The translations under genes and the position numbers were made by a program. This document shows, piece by piece, positions 1 to 11,475 of a stretch of 64,000 nt of DNA (position 1 is the first letter of the stretch; each line of letters starts with the position of its first letter). Source of the DNA: Selaginella moellendorffii. Its lineage: Eukaryota; Streptophyta; Lycopodiopsida; Selaginellales; Selaginellaceae. The DNA lies in assembly GCF_000143415.4 (NCBI RefSeq), contig NW_003314297.1, positions 1,642,890 through 1,706,889 of the forward strand, read 5' to 3'. Below the pieces are notes generated by a model. That model did not search any database, was not told the origin of the DNA, and was given only the letters and a program-made list of their open reading frames with translations.

Positions 1-1040
1 CTGCCTCTGCGTCGAGATGGTTTGTTGGTTCGTCCAGAAGTAAAATATCCGGACTCTAGAGAAGAACATAGCCTTTTTTGAGTTTGTGATATGATATCAA
101 ACACCATACTTCTACCTGGAGAAGGAGACGACATAAAGCCACACGACGTAGCTCTCCACCGCTCAAGTTGGCGACAAAAGCATCTGGAGGCGGACACTTG
201 AGAGCACTAAGTGCCCGCTGCGAGAAACCAAACCACATTTGTCACCAAAAGAGCTGCAAAAACAGACCAGTACCTCCAGCCGACGATCGAGTTCCCATCC
301 GTTGCATGCATCCAGTGCATCTTGCAGTTTTTCCATCCTTGACATGAGCTTTTCCATACCACCAGTGCCGGTTGCCATATCTGCACTCACCTGGCATTCA
401 GTATGATGGTAAAAACAAGAAAGCTTCGAAGACACCACGGATTTTACCTGCTCGAAGTCCGAAAGTAGTTTCCTAGTTTCGGAGAGAGCAGGCTAGAAAA
501 TAAAAAACATCAAGACGAAGTTCACGCAAAGTCGCAGAGAAAAGACAGCGAACCTCTATGTTTTCCATCACTGTTGCTCCATCGTCTAGCAATGGTTCCT
601 GCGCTCATCACATGCAAGAGGAGACAACTGGGAAAACAGAAAATGAGTGTGCGCGCACCTGAGGCAAGTAGCCGAGTTTGAGGTTGCGATCGACAGAGAC
701 ATCACCGTCGTAATTTTTATCGACTCCCGCTAAGAGCTTGAGTAGCGAGCTCTTGCCTGAGCCATTGGAGCCCAGGATACCAATCTTAGCACCCATGTAC
801 ATTCCCAGGTTGATGTTTTTCAGTATTTGTTTTCCCATTGGCGTCACCTGGACGGATTCAACATACCATTTGGCAAGAACAAATAAGAGAAAGCAAGCGT
901 ACCTTGCCCACGTTCTGGAGGCTGAAAACCACTCGTCGCGTCTCTTTGGCATACGCAGACGAGGATGGCGACTGTGGTGACGATTTGGCGTCATTGCCCT
1001 TTGTGCCGCTGCTGCTACTTCGCTTGGATTTCTTTGCCAT
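1..1040 (-). CDS. ABC-F family ATPase, EttA-like (3' part beyond window)
   Basis: ABC-F proteins are soluble twin-ATPase factors that bind the ribosome; the EttA branch gates translation elongation. Seven exons are seen: 903-1040, 659-847, 554-598, 448-492, 274-390, 116-217 and <1-55, all in phase 0. Exon 2 holds the first Walker A (GSNGSGKSS) and a Q-loop (GYLPQ). Exon 5 carries the WELDRRLE segment typical of EttA, exon 6 the ABC signature LSGGELRRVALCRLLL, and the last visible exon Walker B LLLDEPTNHLD. The second ATPase cassette lies left of the window. The start at 1040 (MAKKSKRS) gives a Ser/Lys-rich N-terminus that is not a convincing transit peptide. The eukaryotic introns rule out bacterial contamination. 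Assignment to EttA rather than another ABC-F branch is from remembered motifs. Organelle function is possible but not shown. Confidence 0.88.
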
Positions 1041-1267
1041 GCACCACACCCTCCTGCGAGTTTCATCAACTGACCTCCATCGCCGCCGCCACGTGACGCT
1101 GCTCCTGTTTGGCATGGTCCGAACGGGATTGAAAATGGGAATGCAGGAGCTCTCATTCCCGTAAATTCTAAACACTAGCGGCATGGCCTCCCAGCACAAC
1201 CTATCTTACACGATATTTTTATTTTTATTTTCGTGGCTCGAACCTCAAGCTTATTTGTAGAATTTAA

Positions 1268-4056
1268 CTAGCCACCACAGCCGCCACAGCCACCGCAGCC
1301 ACCGCAACCCCCTCCATCGCCACCATCACCACCACCCCCACCATCCCCGTCACCATAGCTGCTAGACGTATCCCACACTCCTAAGCCTGTGTAGTGCACG
1401 TTTGAGGCCCGAGTACGCTGGAAGCCTGGCAAAAAAAATCATGCATTAGTTGCTCTGCCTTAGATCGATCATGTGTACCATTGTCATAATATGTGGTCTT
1501 GTGCTTCAACTTGAGTCCTAGCTCTTTGAGTGAGATGGATACAGTCGTCGACAGAAGCAACACCAGGAGCACATTCTCGTACGATCAATCTGCACCATGC
1601 AACAACCCAAATACTGAGATCGATAAGTCAGGTTGCATAATAAGCACTCGCCTGCATGTGACCCACGTCCAAGTCGAAAAGAGCGGTTGCAATGCCTTCG
1701 GGCTCGTCTCGTGTATATCTCACCATCGTCATAAAGCCCGGATCATACAAAAAACCAAGTTGAGGCTTACGACCTGGTACTAGAACAAAGTCCTGTTCGC
1801 GACAAGACACTCTTCCACTCGAATCAGACTCTGTTTGGTACACTCACTTACCGGACAATCTAATCTTGTCCTCACATCAAACTGCGGCCACCACTTCGAT
1901 TCCTTTCGATATCTGGAGATGGTCAGAGTTACTGCACCATCTAGCAGAGACCAGCTCCTGGAGTTTGCTGTTTTCTCAAGCGGAAACGCTGATCCGATGA
2001 CCTCACCTTACGATTGACAGCATACAACATGAAAGCTTGCAGCTGTAAGTTGCTTCTTACCAGAAACGTCTGGAACATAAAGACTGTTTCGATCATGGAC
2101 GTGCACAAACTTCCGGACACCATGATGAACGTGAACAAACCTCTGTGCTCTGGGTGGTTTTCTCTTTATCAGAGACGACGCTTGACCGTGCCTGGGACAC
2201 GAGCAGCAAACTGGTCAGGATCAGGGACGCAACTTCATTTAAAAAATCCTTACTTGTAGCGGACAACATACGACTCACAGTTTGTATGATCAAGGATACA
2301 CTTTGTCAACCATATGTCTCCTCTGTCATCTTTGGTATCTCTGGTTTTCACACTTCTCAGGAAAAATTGGCCAGTCACAGGGGGAGTCATAGAAGCCACG
2401 AGTTGCAGAGATGTTGGCTTCCTTGTGTTTTGTAGAGGAAACCAACCACTGATCGAGTGCATCTCCGACATCATAACCTGTTGCCAAGTTATTCTCAGAT
2501 GTCCCAGCACCGTATAGGAGCCGCTGTAAGGCTTGAGCTCCAGGATAACACCTTGGGTTGATAAATCAGTTTCAAAGTCCCAGATTTTCTTTGAAGAGTT
2601 GAAATCGTGAAATTTGAACGATGATGCTAATAGAGAATTTAGTGGTGAAATGGCAAGCAAATGGTTGAACTCTCTGGGTTCTGCGTAACTCTCAACTTCC
2701 CGGACAGACATGTGCACCTGCAGTCAATATACATTTTACCAGAGGAAGAAAAAGAGAAGAGAAATGTCACCTGAAAAATCTTTCTCTTGGCCAGCGTTGC
2801 TTGAAGATGAGCCCAGGACCTCGAGCACTCGGCAAGGCTTGATCCTAAGACACGGACGGAGGTGGTACTTATGAGCGTTAGGGGTAACGGTGGTTCACCT
2901 CTGTACATGCAACCTGCTTTCTCATACGTAAGTCCATACGTCTCTTCCCACAGAGAACGAGTTTGTGTATATCCCACGTCGAGCTTTCCTCCAACTTCTC
3001 TGTTGTTGACAGAATCGTCGTGTTCCAAATCTCTTCCCAGCACTCTCACCATGTCGCACTCATACTTGACGGAACAAAGTTGATGCGTGTGCCACATCAA
3101 GTCGATGTCATAAGTAGGAACGAAAAACTTATCCTCTCCCTGAGTTCTTTTCAGATGCAGAAACCCTTTATAACGCTTCTCTGCGTCGCGCAAGAATCCT
3201 CTGTCCTGATAATGTGGTGCAGAGACCTGAAACGAAGAAAGGTGTTTGCCTGGATAGAAAAAGTGATAAAACATCAAAACCTGGTAAATAAATGATTTCT
3301 GTCTTTTAACTGCATCCACAAGGTTGTACGAAATCATTGATTTCCCGGATGAGTAGCTTGAGCTGCCTGTGGACATGAGTTCACGAAAATTATAAGGTTC
3401 ATCCGGATATAATGATGTCCAAGCATCCCTGCTTTTACGATAGTGCTCCATAGAGTTTTTACGTTTAAGACGTGCATCGATAACTTTTCCAAACAGCTTT
3501 CTGCAGTCGCTAGCATACTGAACCTGTTCACTAGAAACTTTTAAAAACAACAAGCTGGTGACAGGGATGATGCTTACAGGTTTCAGTCGATGGCAATGCC
3601 AGATTAACGCACAATCGAGAGGCGGGATCAGCTCTGACGAAGAATTTGCCAATGGAAGCCAACAATACTCGTACCTGTACAGACAGAAAGGTAGCTAGAC
3701 AAGAGATGAAGGAAGTCTACCTTTCGATTGCTCGCCTCAGAATCTGTGTACTGAATAGCCAAGGATTGGAGTGTACCTTGGCTACGAATCCTAAGTGATA
3801 CTCAGCCTCGGAAACCAGATCGAGGCTGAATTGAACATTCTGAGCCTCGAGCCAGTTTCTTTTTTGAACCTCCTGCAGAGACAGCATTGTTGTATCTCTG
3901 AGCGCTCCCAAGTTGATGGATATAATGAGGAAAGTAGCTCACCTCAAGAACACGCCTTGCCAGCCGGACAAAGTTCAGCACTTTCTGTTCTACTTCGCTC
4001 AAGTCAACACGAAGTTTGGAAAAAATCAAATGCACGGAAAGGTCCTGGCTTCCCAT
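1268..4056 (-). CDS. Glycine-rich domain-containing protein (GRDP / DUF1399)
   Basis: Eleven exons: 3943-4056, 3721-3872, 3578-3674, 3281-3523, 2771-3226, 2254-2717, 2061-2191, 1852-2006, 1652-1792, 1479-1575 and 1268-1380, summing to about 720 residues. DUF1399 blocks are clear: WLEAQ near residue 50, PPLDCALIWHCHRL near 110, and FVPTYDIDLMWHTHQL in the middle. The tail is a Gly/Cys repeat (GGCGGCGG) ending in TAG at 1268-1270. In Arabidopsis, GRDP proteins are linked to stress and ABA responses and development, with no known enzymatic activity. The intron after 1652 starts with GC instead of GT; the exon 10 donor and exon 11 acceptor (1380 or 1386) were chosen by phase and are the least certain joins. 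Same strand as the ABC-F gene, 227 bp upstream of it. Confidence 0.9.
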
Positions 4057-4112
4057 TTCAACACTTCATATATAGAGTAGAGTAGTCCCAATCAAAACAC
4101 ACTGCATAGCTA

Positions 4113-5508
4113 TCAATGACGGGCAGCTCCAGGTTGAGCCCAGTCCATGCTCTGTAGAAACACCACAATGGTTACAAAGAACAAGACAATGTACAAGACG
4201 TTCTGTCCAATGAAGCCCATCAGTTGTTCCATGAATGAAGGCTGTTTAATGATACTTCTCTTGACTTTGTTGTTTTTGAAATCCTCCACCAAAGCCGATA
4301 TCTGCCCACCCATTTCCACTTCATTCTCCGATACCTCCGCATGCAAGCGCTGCTTAAAGGACATTGGCTAAGTTTTTGAAACAGCGTACGCAAATAACAT
4401 ACCGTGTAGAAATACGTCTTGCCGTCCCAAACAAGCACTTTTGATGCGTAAAAGATGTCAGCGAGAGGAGAGGAAGAGTTGAGCAGTGCAAAAAGCATCT
4501 CGGGGTGCTCCCGAGCCAGTTCTTTCATGTGGTTGAAAACTCCAGCACCTGTAACAATGGCCAAGACAACTGGCCTCCCATCCGCCTTAACAAGCTCCAA
4601 GTTGTCATACGTCAAGGTTGTCACCGGAGGCAAGAGGTTATGCCTCACGAACGAGGCCAAGCCCTCCCCTGCTAGAAAAGAGCGTCCAGGGAGGGTCAAA
4701 GGTCGCAGAAACAGAAGGCTCGTACCTTGGAAAGGCCCGTGGAACACAGCTTGTTCGTTCATGGAGGCGTGCTGAACAAGCAAAGCTGGAAGCACCGTCA
4801 GCCCGTAGTCACTTGAAAGCAAATCCAACTCTGATGCCGAGCTTTCTTGATCAACTGTAGCAAACCATGCTCTCAGTCTGTGTTCTTGTGCTAGCTCAGC
4901 CAGTGTAGGAACCTCCACTCCAAAGCCGACGAAGACAGGGAGCTTATCGCCCGCCCGCTCCAAAAACTGCTTGACAGCTGATGGAGACTGTAGAGTCGAG
5001 AGAGGAGGTGCCAGCATCCTTCTCAGGTGCGCCACCATGAGCTCGGCTTTGTGTGGGCCTCGGTAGTCCGTGTGAATTCCATCCACGAAGAGCTTCAGAG
5101 TTGGATACTCACTGCGTCCACCACACACTCCTAGTAAGTAGAAGAAGGAAGCTCGCTCGCACAATTACTTGATCTTGTATCTGGATGCGATGGCCGTGAA
5201 CTTGTCGACGTTGATCTTGGCGAGCGTCAGCTCCTCGGGCTCACTCGCCAGCTGCGAGGCCGCCTCGTCCAGCTGATGGTAGCATTGTGTGAGAGGCAAA
5301 AGGAGCAAGGCAGGGGTACCTGGGGAGAGAGTGCATTGCAATGCGAGCACCAGGGTGCGTAGAAATCGACGAGGATGTTGCGGCACTCGGAGATGGCTGC
5401 ATCGAAGTTGGATCCGTCCAGCTCCACCACTGCTCCCCGCCGGCACAGCCGCCCCTCGTCGTGCTCCGCCGCCACCAGCAGCAGCAGTGACAAGATCGCC
5501 CACAACAT
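4113..5508 (-). CDS. Membrane-anchored protein disulfide isomerase (PDIL5-2/PDI8, TMX3-like)
   Basis: A thiol-disulfide oxidoreductase of the ER membrane. Four exons (5320-5508, 5169-5272, 4403-5111, 4113-4367) give 418 residues. Residues 1-18 are a hydrophobic signal peptide (MLWAILSLLLLVAAEHD). The thioredoxin fold carries the redox motif APWCSHC, then INVDKF and EYPTLKLF. Two further thioredoxin-like domains without cysteine pairs follow. A transmembrane segment near the C-terminus (NVLYIVLFFVTIVVFL) matches the type I topology of PDIL5-2 and TMX3. The active site CSHC differs from the usual CGHC. The start was set at ATG 5508, because an in-frame TTG at 5520 is not a plausible plant start. 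The start codon lies 12 bp from that of the divergent gene at 5521. Confidence 0.92.
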
Positions 5509-5520
5509 TGCCCTAAACAA

Positions 5521-6563
5521 ATGGAAATGGAGGAACCATCACCTCCTCCTGCCTACTATGCCGGTGGTGACTATGGCGGCGACGAGACGCTGGGGATGCG
5601 GCTGGTGGACACCATGGCAGGCTTTGCGAGGCGGCTGTGGACGTCGTCCTACACGGTGCTTACCGTGGATCTCAGGAGGGCCTCCATCACCTACGACGGC
5701 CCCCCTCTCCTCAGGAGGCGCCGCCGCCAAGTAACACGAAGCAGGAGCTCGTCGCCGCCACCGTCTCACCGCCGCCTGGTGTCGTCCGGGCATGGCTACC
5801 TCGTCAACGAACGAGACGCAGAGAGCAGCGGCGGATGGGCTGACGGGGTGGAGGCAACCAGGGCTCAAGCTCGTCTCAAGGTGATGCAGGTAGGATTTGG
5901 ATGAAGATGCCACCACATTTTGTTTTACTGCGGTCGTGGATTCACCAGGTGTGGGAGCTGAGCACGCGTAAAGAGACTCCGGATCCCTGGCGGCTCAACC
6001 TGGGGATCGGCGGGGAGTTTGAGGTGGACAAGGGAGAGGTGAAGCCCAAGCTCAGGCTGCGAGCCAAGCATGCATCGCTACACCTCCTCCCGCTGCCCGC
6101 GATTGAGCTGCGCCGCAAATGGCCTCTGCCACCCTCCTCCTACACACACCTCGGGATCGATGTTCGCTGCAGGTGTGTGTTGTCGCATCGCATGCACATC
6201 TAACTCCCCTCTGGAGCGCAGAATACCCCTCGCTAGCCCCGACAAAATGCTGGACCCGGCCTCCGGCCCTCGCCTCATGGTGAACGTCTACAACATCGGC
6301 GGCACTGGCATTCACTTCACTCCAGGGGGTACGTTTACGACATGCCTCTCCATTTCCTGCTCGACCAACCTGTTTGCTTCCCTGTTTCCTCTGAACTTTG
6401 CCAAGGTCTCTTGTTCGAGGACAACGTCATAGAGCTGGGCAGATTCACGAAGATGCGCGTGGCGGCGGCCCTCGAGTTCCCACGGGAATTGCCATGGAGT
6501 GAGGAGGAGAGGCCCTTCAAGTTGGAAGTTCGTCGAGTAGGGATCAAAGCTAGAACACTCTGA
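5521..6563 (+). CDS. Unknown conserved-looking plant protein
   Basis: I do not recognise the family. Four exons (5521-5889, 5949-6172, 6222-6328, 6406-6563) give 285 residues with clean splice sites and phases. The N-terminus is Pro/Tyr/Gly-rich, followed by a segment with TMAGFARRLW and TVLTVDLRRASITYDG, then an Arg/Ser-rich stretch. The second half alternates polar and hydrophobic residues in a beta-like pattern (GEFEVDKGEVKPKLRLRAKHASLHLLP, PRLMVNVYNIGGTGIHFTP), which could be a beta-sheet or barrel; this is inference only. There is no signal peptide or transmembrane helix. The first ATG is only 12 bp from the PDI start on the other strand; a later in-frame ATG at 5596 is an alternative. 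An AATAAA-like signal lies near 6594. Confidence 0.75.
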
Positions 6564-6648
6564 AACGAAACCGGGACTGTAAAAAACAGCGGAATAAAAT
6601 AAGAAGGAAAAAAAAAAAAAGAAAAATTGCCATCAAAATGGAAATTTT

Positions 6649-8315
6649 CTAGGCGCACGCCATAGCTGGCACAGCTTCCGTTTGAGTCTTCTTGGCAGCG
6701 CCGTGTTTCTTGGTGACAAACCTGAAACACAAGCAGATTAATGACAGTCTAGACTACTCGCGACTCAAAAAGGAACAGGCTTACCTGAAGAAATCCCTCC
6801 AGAGCAATTCAAAGACAAGCCACTGCATTCCGGAGTCACCGCTAGCTGCTGAAGATGGCGCTATAGATGTTGGTGTTGGCTTTGGTACCAATCTGCACAT
6901 TTCCAAGTGATAAGTCGCTCGCACTACTTGCAACCAGGCTATCAAGGACGAACCTGCTAGTTGTCTTTTTCAAGTCCTCAAACATCTTCCGGGGGGAGAG
7001 GCAGCCCATTGCCAACCATGGCGATATCTTAGAGGAGAAGTTGGCCCCGTAAATGCTGTTCTCCTTACCGCCCTTGGATGGTGGCGGTGAAACCAAGGAG
7101 AAACTCTTTAATCTCTTGAGTGCCTCCACCTCACCGCCGATCATTCGATTTCGCTTGTGCTTCTCCTGCTTTCACCACAAAGTTTTGGCACACAATCAAT
7201 CAAACACGGTGTCATACCTGCCCTGCAGCAGAAACGGGGCTGAGCCCAAGCTCTTGCAGGCTGGGAATGTCTCCTGCTTTCACGTCACCCTGCGATGGAA
7301 GTCCCTTGAGCTGCTTGGGAGCCTCAGTCGCCGCTCGAACCTGGACGTCCTTGACCTTGTCGCGGAAGCCTCCATAGTTGGAAGGCATGTCCTCCACCTT
7401 GAAGGGCAGGTCATCGACGTGAAAGAGCGTGCTTCCCCAGAAGAACTTGACGTCTACATTCTGGTCCTTGAGTGCAGACGTAACTTTGTCTTCCATGCCC
7501 AGCTCCTCGCTCGACACCTCCTGATGTGCGTACAGCCCGTCGGCTCCCACAGCTTTGGCGATGGTGGACAAGACCTCCACCGGGTTGCCAATCCTCACCA
7601 CCAGTTCCGAGCCCCGCTCCCTCAGGTTGTCCCGCAAGTTGGCAACGCACTCGACGAGAAACTTGGCCCTGTATGGCCCCGTCTTATCGAAACCGGACGC
7701 GGACTTGCCATAGTCCTTGGGGTCGAAGCAGTAGACGGGGATGACAGACAGTGACTCCTTGTTTGCGGCGGCCAGAGCTTCATTGTCGTGGACGCGAAGG
7801 TCGTTCCTAAACCACACAATGGACGCACGTCTCATGCCGGCACCAGCTGCCGGGTTGCCATACCTCCTGCCCGACCTCGGCAGCATCTGGTAATCCGGAA
7901 ACGCGGTGGCGGAGCTGCAAATCTTGCTGGCGCTGCTCTGCTGCTGCTGCTGCGGCTCCACATCCAACCCAAACTTGAGCTTCGAAGATGGCACCACGGG
8001 AATTGGCGAGTTGGCCTTCTTCTGCGAAGGGAGATTGGCAGGAGGCTTAGCGAGCAGCTTGCGAGGTAAAACCCCAACTTTGGAGGAGAGCGGCATCAGC
8101 GTGTTGAGCGCCAGGGACAGCGAGGCTAGGTTGCCGCAAGGAATGAAATGCCGCTGCGCCGGCCTGTCTACTACCTCGCTGTGCAGCTCCACCTCCAGCT
8201 CCTCCGGTGGGGGCGCGGCACCCAATGTGGCATGAGCAATGGAGCTGGAGGAGAGATTGGCGTCCATGATGAGCTCCAGATCCACGAGGCCATCGCCATC
8301 CGCAGCGTTCGCCAT
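6649..8315 (-). CDS. PHR2: PHR2-type photolyase/blue-light receptor-like protein
   Basis: Member of the photolyase/cryptochrome superfamily, in the short plant PHR2 group. Four exons (7218-8315, 6954-7165, 6785-6892, 6649-6721) give 496 residues. The first 170 residues are low-complexity and may include a plastid-targeting region. The photolyase alpha/beta domain begins at ASIVWFRNDLRVHDNEAL and continues with PVYCFDPKDYG, FDKTGPYRAKFL and YAHQEVSSEE. KISPWLAMGCLSPR and the terminal QWLVFELLWRDFFRF come from the start of the FAD-binding domain. The protein then ends with TKKHGAAKKTQTEA, as PHR2 does in Arabidopsis, so most of the helical FAD domain is absent in the family, not truncated here. 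DNA-repair activity is therefore doubtful. In-frame ATGs upstream (to 8435) are possible. It converges on the gene ending at 6563. Confidence 0.92.
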
Positions 8316-8807
8316 TCCTCCACCACAAAGCAACCACTGCGGGCTTTTGCGATAAACCCTAGAACCGTACGCGAAGTAGTGGATAGAGTGGTGTGGCCAC
8401 TTGTGAATATCGGCCATGAGTCCCATGGCCACCATTCTTTTTTCTTCTTAATTTCTCCATAAAATTATAAAATTAGGGCACACGGAGGAGAGCGTCGCGT
8501 CTGTCCCTTGAGCGCTCAAGGGCCGCGCCCGCGCCATTCTTTCCTTTCTTCTCTCGCGACTCGCTTCTCGGAATTGGGTTGGATCCATCCCCATGGCGAC
8601 TGGCGACAACATGACTGTAGGAATCAAGTGCTTGTGCGTGGGCTAGCTAATAAGTCAGTAGAAGCTCTGTAGAGCAGCAGCGTGCGCGGGTAAGATTGTG
8701 GTAGCTAGTTCGTCAATGAGTCGAGCAGGAATGATGGAATGTCAGCTGGGAATGGTCAATTGTTGGGGCAAAGCAATAGTGACACTGCTGCTGCCCTCTC
8801 ATGCTAG

Positions 8808-11183
8808 ATGAAGCCTCCGCCTGATTCTCTCCCCTCCAAGACCAAAATGCCGGCGTCCGCGGTGTGCACCAAGCCCGAAGATCTGGTGGAGAGCCTCAGC
8901 TCGCTCGACACCAGCGCGCGGCTCAAGGCGCTCCGGGACGTGAAGAACCAGATAATTGGCAACAAGACCAAGAAGCTGTCCTACATAAAGCTGGGAGCTG
9001 TTCCAAGAGTTGTGGAGATCCTTGCCAGTGACACCGACATTCCACTCCTGGTCCAGTCGGCTGCCGCGGTTGGGAGCTTCGCATGTGGAACTGACGCTGG
9101 CGTCAAGGCTGTGCTCGACAGTGGAGTACTCCCCCACTTGCTCAGGATGCTCTCCAATGGCAACAACAAGGTAGCAGTGCCACTCCACCGTCGCCTGCCA
9201 CTGTCCTCTAAAACTAACTCTCTTTCTCTTTGCTTACGTTCCAGGTCGTCGAGGCCAGCGCCCGGTCTCTCAAGATGATATTCCAATCCACGCTCGCCCC
9301 CAAAAATGACATGTTCCAAGGCCGGAGGATCGACCTCATTCTAGCACTCTTGAACAGTGGCAACGAGAACGTGTCCGAGGTTGCTGCCAGTGTGTTAGCC
9401 CGATGCTGCGAGACCAGCGAGCACCAGAAAGCACTGGCCGACGCCGGCTGCCTGCAGAGCCTGGTTTTCCTTTTGTCCGGGAGTCCCAAGAGAAAAGAGG
9501 CCGCTCTGGATGCATTGGCAGCACTTACAAGAGGTAACCCGGACACTTCTGCTGCATTGGCCGCCACTGGTGCCGTCTCCACCATCATCAGGACGATGAA
9601 GGACAAGTCACCCAGGGCACGCCTGCTAGCCTGCATGTGTCTTTCGAATATCGGCAGAGCTTGCCATAACAACTATCAGCAAGAGTGGGACATTCGAAAG
9701 AGTATTCTCTCGACGGTTGGCAAACTTATTGACGAGAACGGCCAAGTAGGTGAAGAAGCACCGGGAGTTTTGGCAGATTTGGTTGCGAACAACGAGGAGC
9801 TTCAGAAGACAGCCTTCGATTTTAACATCATCGAAAGACTTGCCGAGGTTCTTCAAAGAAGCTGTGTTCCAGAGAAACAGCTGGAAGGAGTTCTCATGGC
9901 ACTCGCCGAGTTGTGCTCTCGGCTGGAGGATAGTCGGAGAAAGCTCCTCGAGCTCCAGGCATGCTGTTTTTTACTTTCCAGTGAACAATGTATCTAACTT
10001 ACCTTTCCTGGCAGGCACAGTGCTCCATTGCAATGGCTTTGGGACATGAATCAGAAGGAGTTCGAATAGCTGCCTGCGCTTGCATCAAGAGCATCTCTCG
10101 GTCTGTCAAGGTACTCATCCTTTCCTCTCCTTTTTGCTCTCTTGTTTATGGTAATTGTACTGAACTAAATTCACTCGCAGAATTTACGTACAACTTTGAC
10201 CGATGAGCGATTGGTGTGGCCTCTCTTCAGGCTGCTCAATGATCCGTCCCCGGCAGTCCAGGCATCTGCTCTAAGTGCCGTGAGCAACGTTGTGCTCGAC
10301 TTCACACCACATAAAGCAGTGTTTTTTCAATGCGGTGGTGTTAGCCAACTTATCCAGCTAGCGTTATCCATGGAGCCGATGCTCAGGCTGAATGCAGTTT
10401 GGGCTCTGAGGAACCTTCTTTACTTGGCAGACATGAGCGTCAAGGAGAAAGTAATGAGGGAATTGACCGTGTCAACACTAGTCGACCTGGTTTGTGGTAC
10501 TCCACACGCCGTCGTACCCGTATTGAAGCTGTCATACTGATTACTTGCCTTTTCTGCTTACAGATTCCGAGGAGATGGTACAAGAGCAAGCACTGGCCTT
10601 CGTTCGGAACTTAGTGTATGGCAGTGTCGCCTCCGTGCAACAGATATTTGCGGCTGACGCTGCTATATTGCATGCCGTGGAGAGACAGCTTTGTGTTGCA
10701 ACTCGACCCGAAATATGCACACAGGTCCTGTTCATACTTGCTTGACTTCTCTGTGCTAAGATTTCCATGGGTGTTGACAGGCACTATATGTCCTGAGTAA
10801 CGTTGCTGCAGGCAACGAATACCACAAGGATGCTGTTATGGACTTTGTTGCTCCAGCTTTGACTGGCGACCGCAGTGTATCGATCCTTATCAAATTTTTG
10901 CTGGACATGAGCAACCCGCAACTTCGTGTTGCCGCAGTCTGGTGTATATCAAACTTGAGCTTCCCCGAGAGTCCTGGGGTTGGCACTCGAGTGGCAAGGC
11001 TTCGGGATGCTGGCATTCAGCTGCAACTGCAGAAAATGTTTGACGATCCATGCACAGATGTGAAGGTAATCGTTTTTTTTTTTTTTTTTGTTTTCCTTTC
11101 TCGGCTGACTTTGAGTTTTTCCAATCCAGGATCGCGTAAAAACAACAATGGAGCAGTTTTTATGTACTGACCAAATGACGTGA
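8808..11183 (+). CDS. Armadillo-repeat protein ARMC8/GID5-like (CTLH/GID E3 ligase subunit)
   Basis: ARMC8 (yeast Gid5/Vid28) is the armadillo scaffold that holds substrate receptors in the GID/CTLH ubiquitin ligase. Seven exons (8808-9170, 9245-9958, 10015-10110, 10181-10496, 10564-10724, 10781-11065, 11130-11183) give 662 residues, close to the roughly 670 of human ARMC8. The N-terminus has KALRDVKNQIIGNKTKK and LGAVPRVVEILAS, matching the ARMC8 start. Armadillo repeats run throughout, such as LVQSAAAVGSFACGT, LRLNAVWALRNLLYL and LRVAAVWCISNLSF. The intron after 9958 uses a GC donor. A second ATG at 8847 is an alternative start. A T-run of about 17 (11072-11088) lies in the last intron. It is transcribed away from PHR2. 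Confidence 0.92.
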
Positions 11184-11475
11184 TTGCAACATCTGTATGA
11201 CACAGCCGGAACAAGAGAAGCTGCTGCATCGTGTAAAATAGCCGTCGCAATAAACTTTGATGGTGCAGCTCGAACACCGGGCAAAGTGTAAGCTGCCGAC
11301 TTCACCCCAGTGCGGTAAGCATAGCCAATGAGTTTCGAGCGAAATTGGTATCACGCTCGCTTTTGATCGCAGGTTGTTAATTTTTTTTCGCACGGTTTTC
11401 TTACAATATATTTGTTACTGCCTCGATCAATGGACAGAGTTCAGGTTTTTCTGTATCATATAGAACTGAGTAGGG

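Noticed and set aside
1-1040. Bacterial contamination suggested by the EttA-like protein
   Set aside because: Multiple GT-AG introns in phase and plant genes on both sides of the same contig show it is nuclear plant DNA.
4066-4076. TATATA before the GRDP start as a TATA box
   Set aside because: It lies only about 12-18 bp upstream of the ATG, too close to direct transcription of a leader for that start.
7212-8315. Truncated cryptochrome-DASH pseudogene
   Set aside because: The protein ends early compared with DASH cryptochromes, but the C-terminal sequence matches the naturally short PHR2 group, so it is intact.
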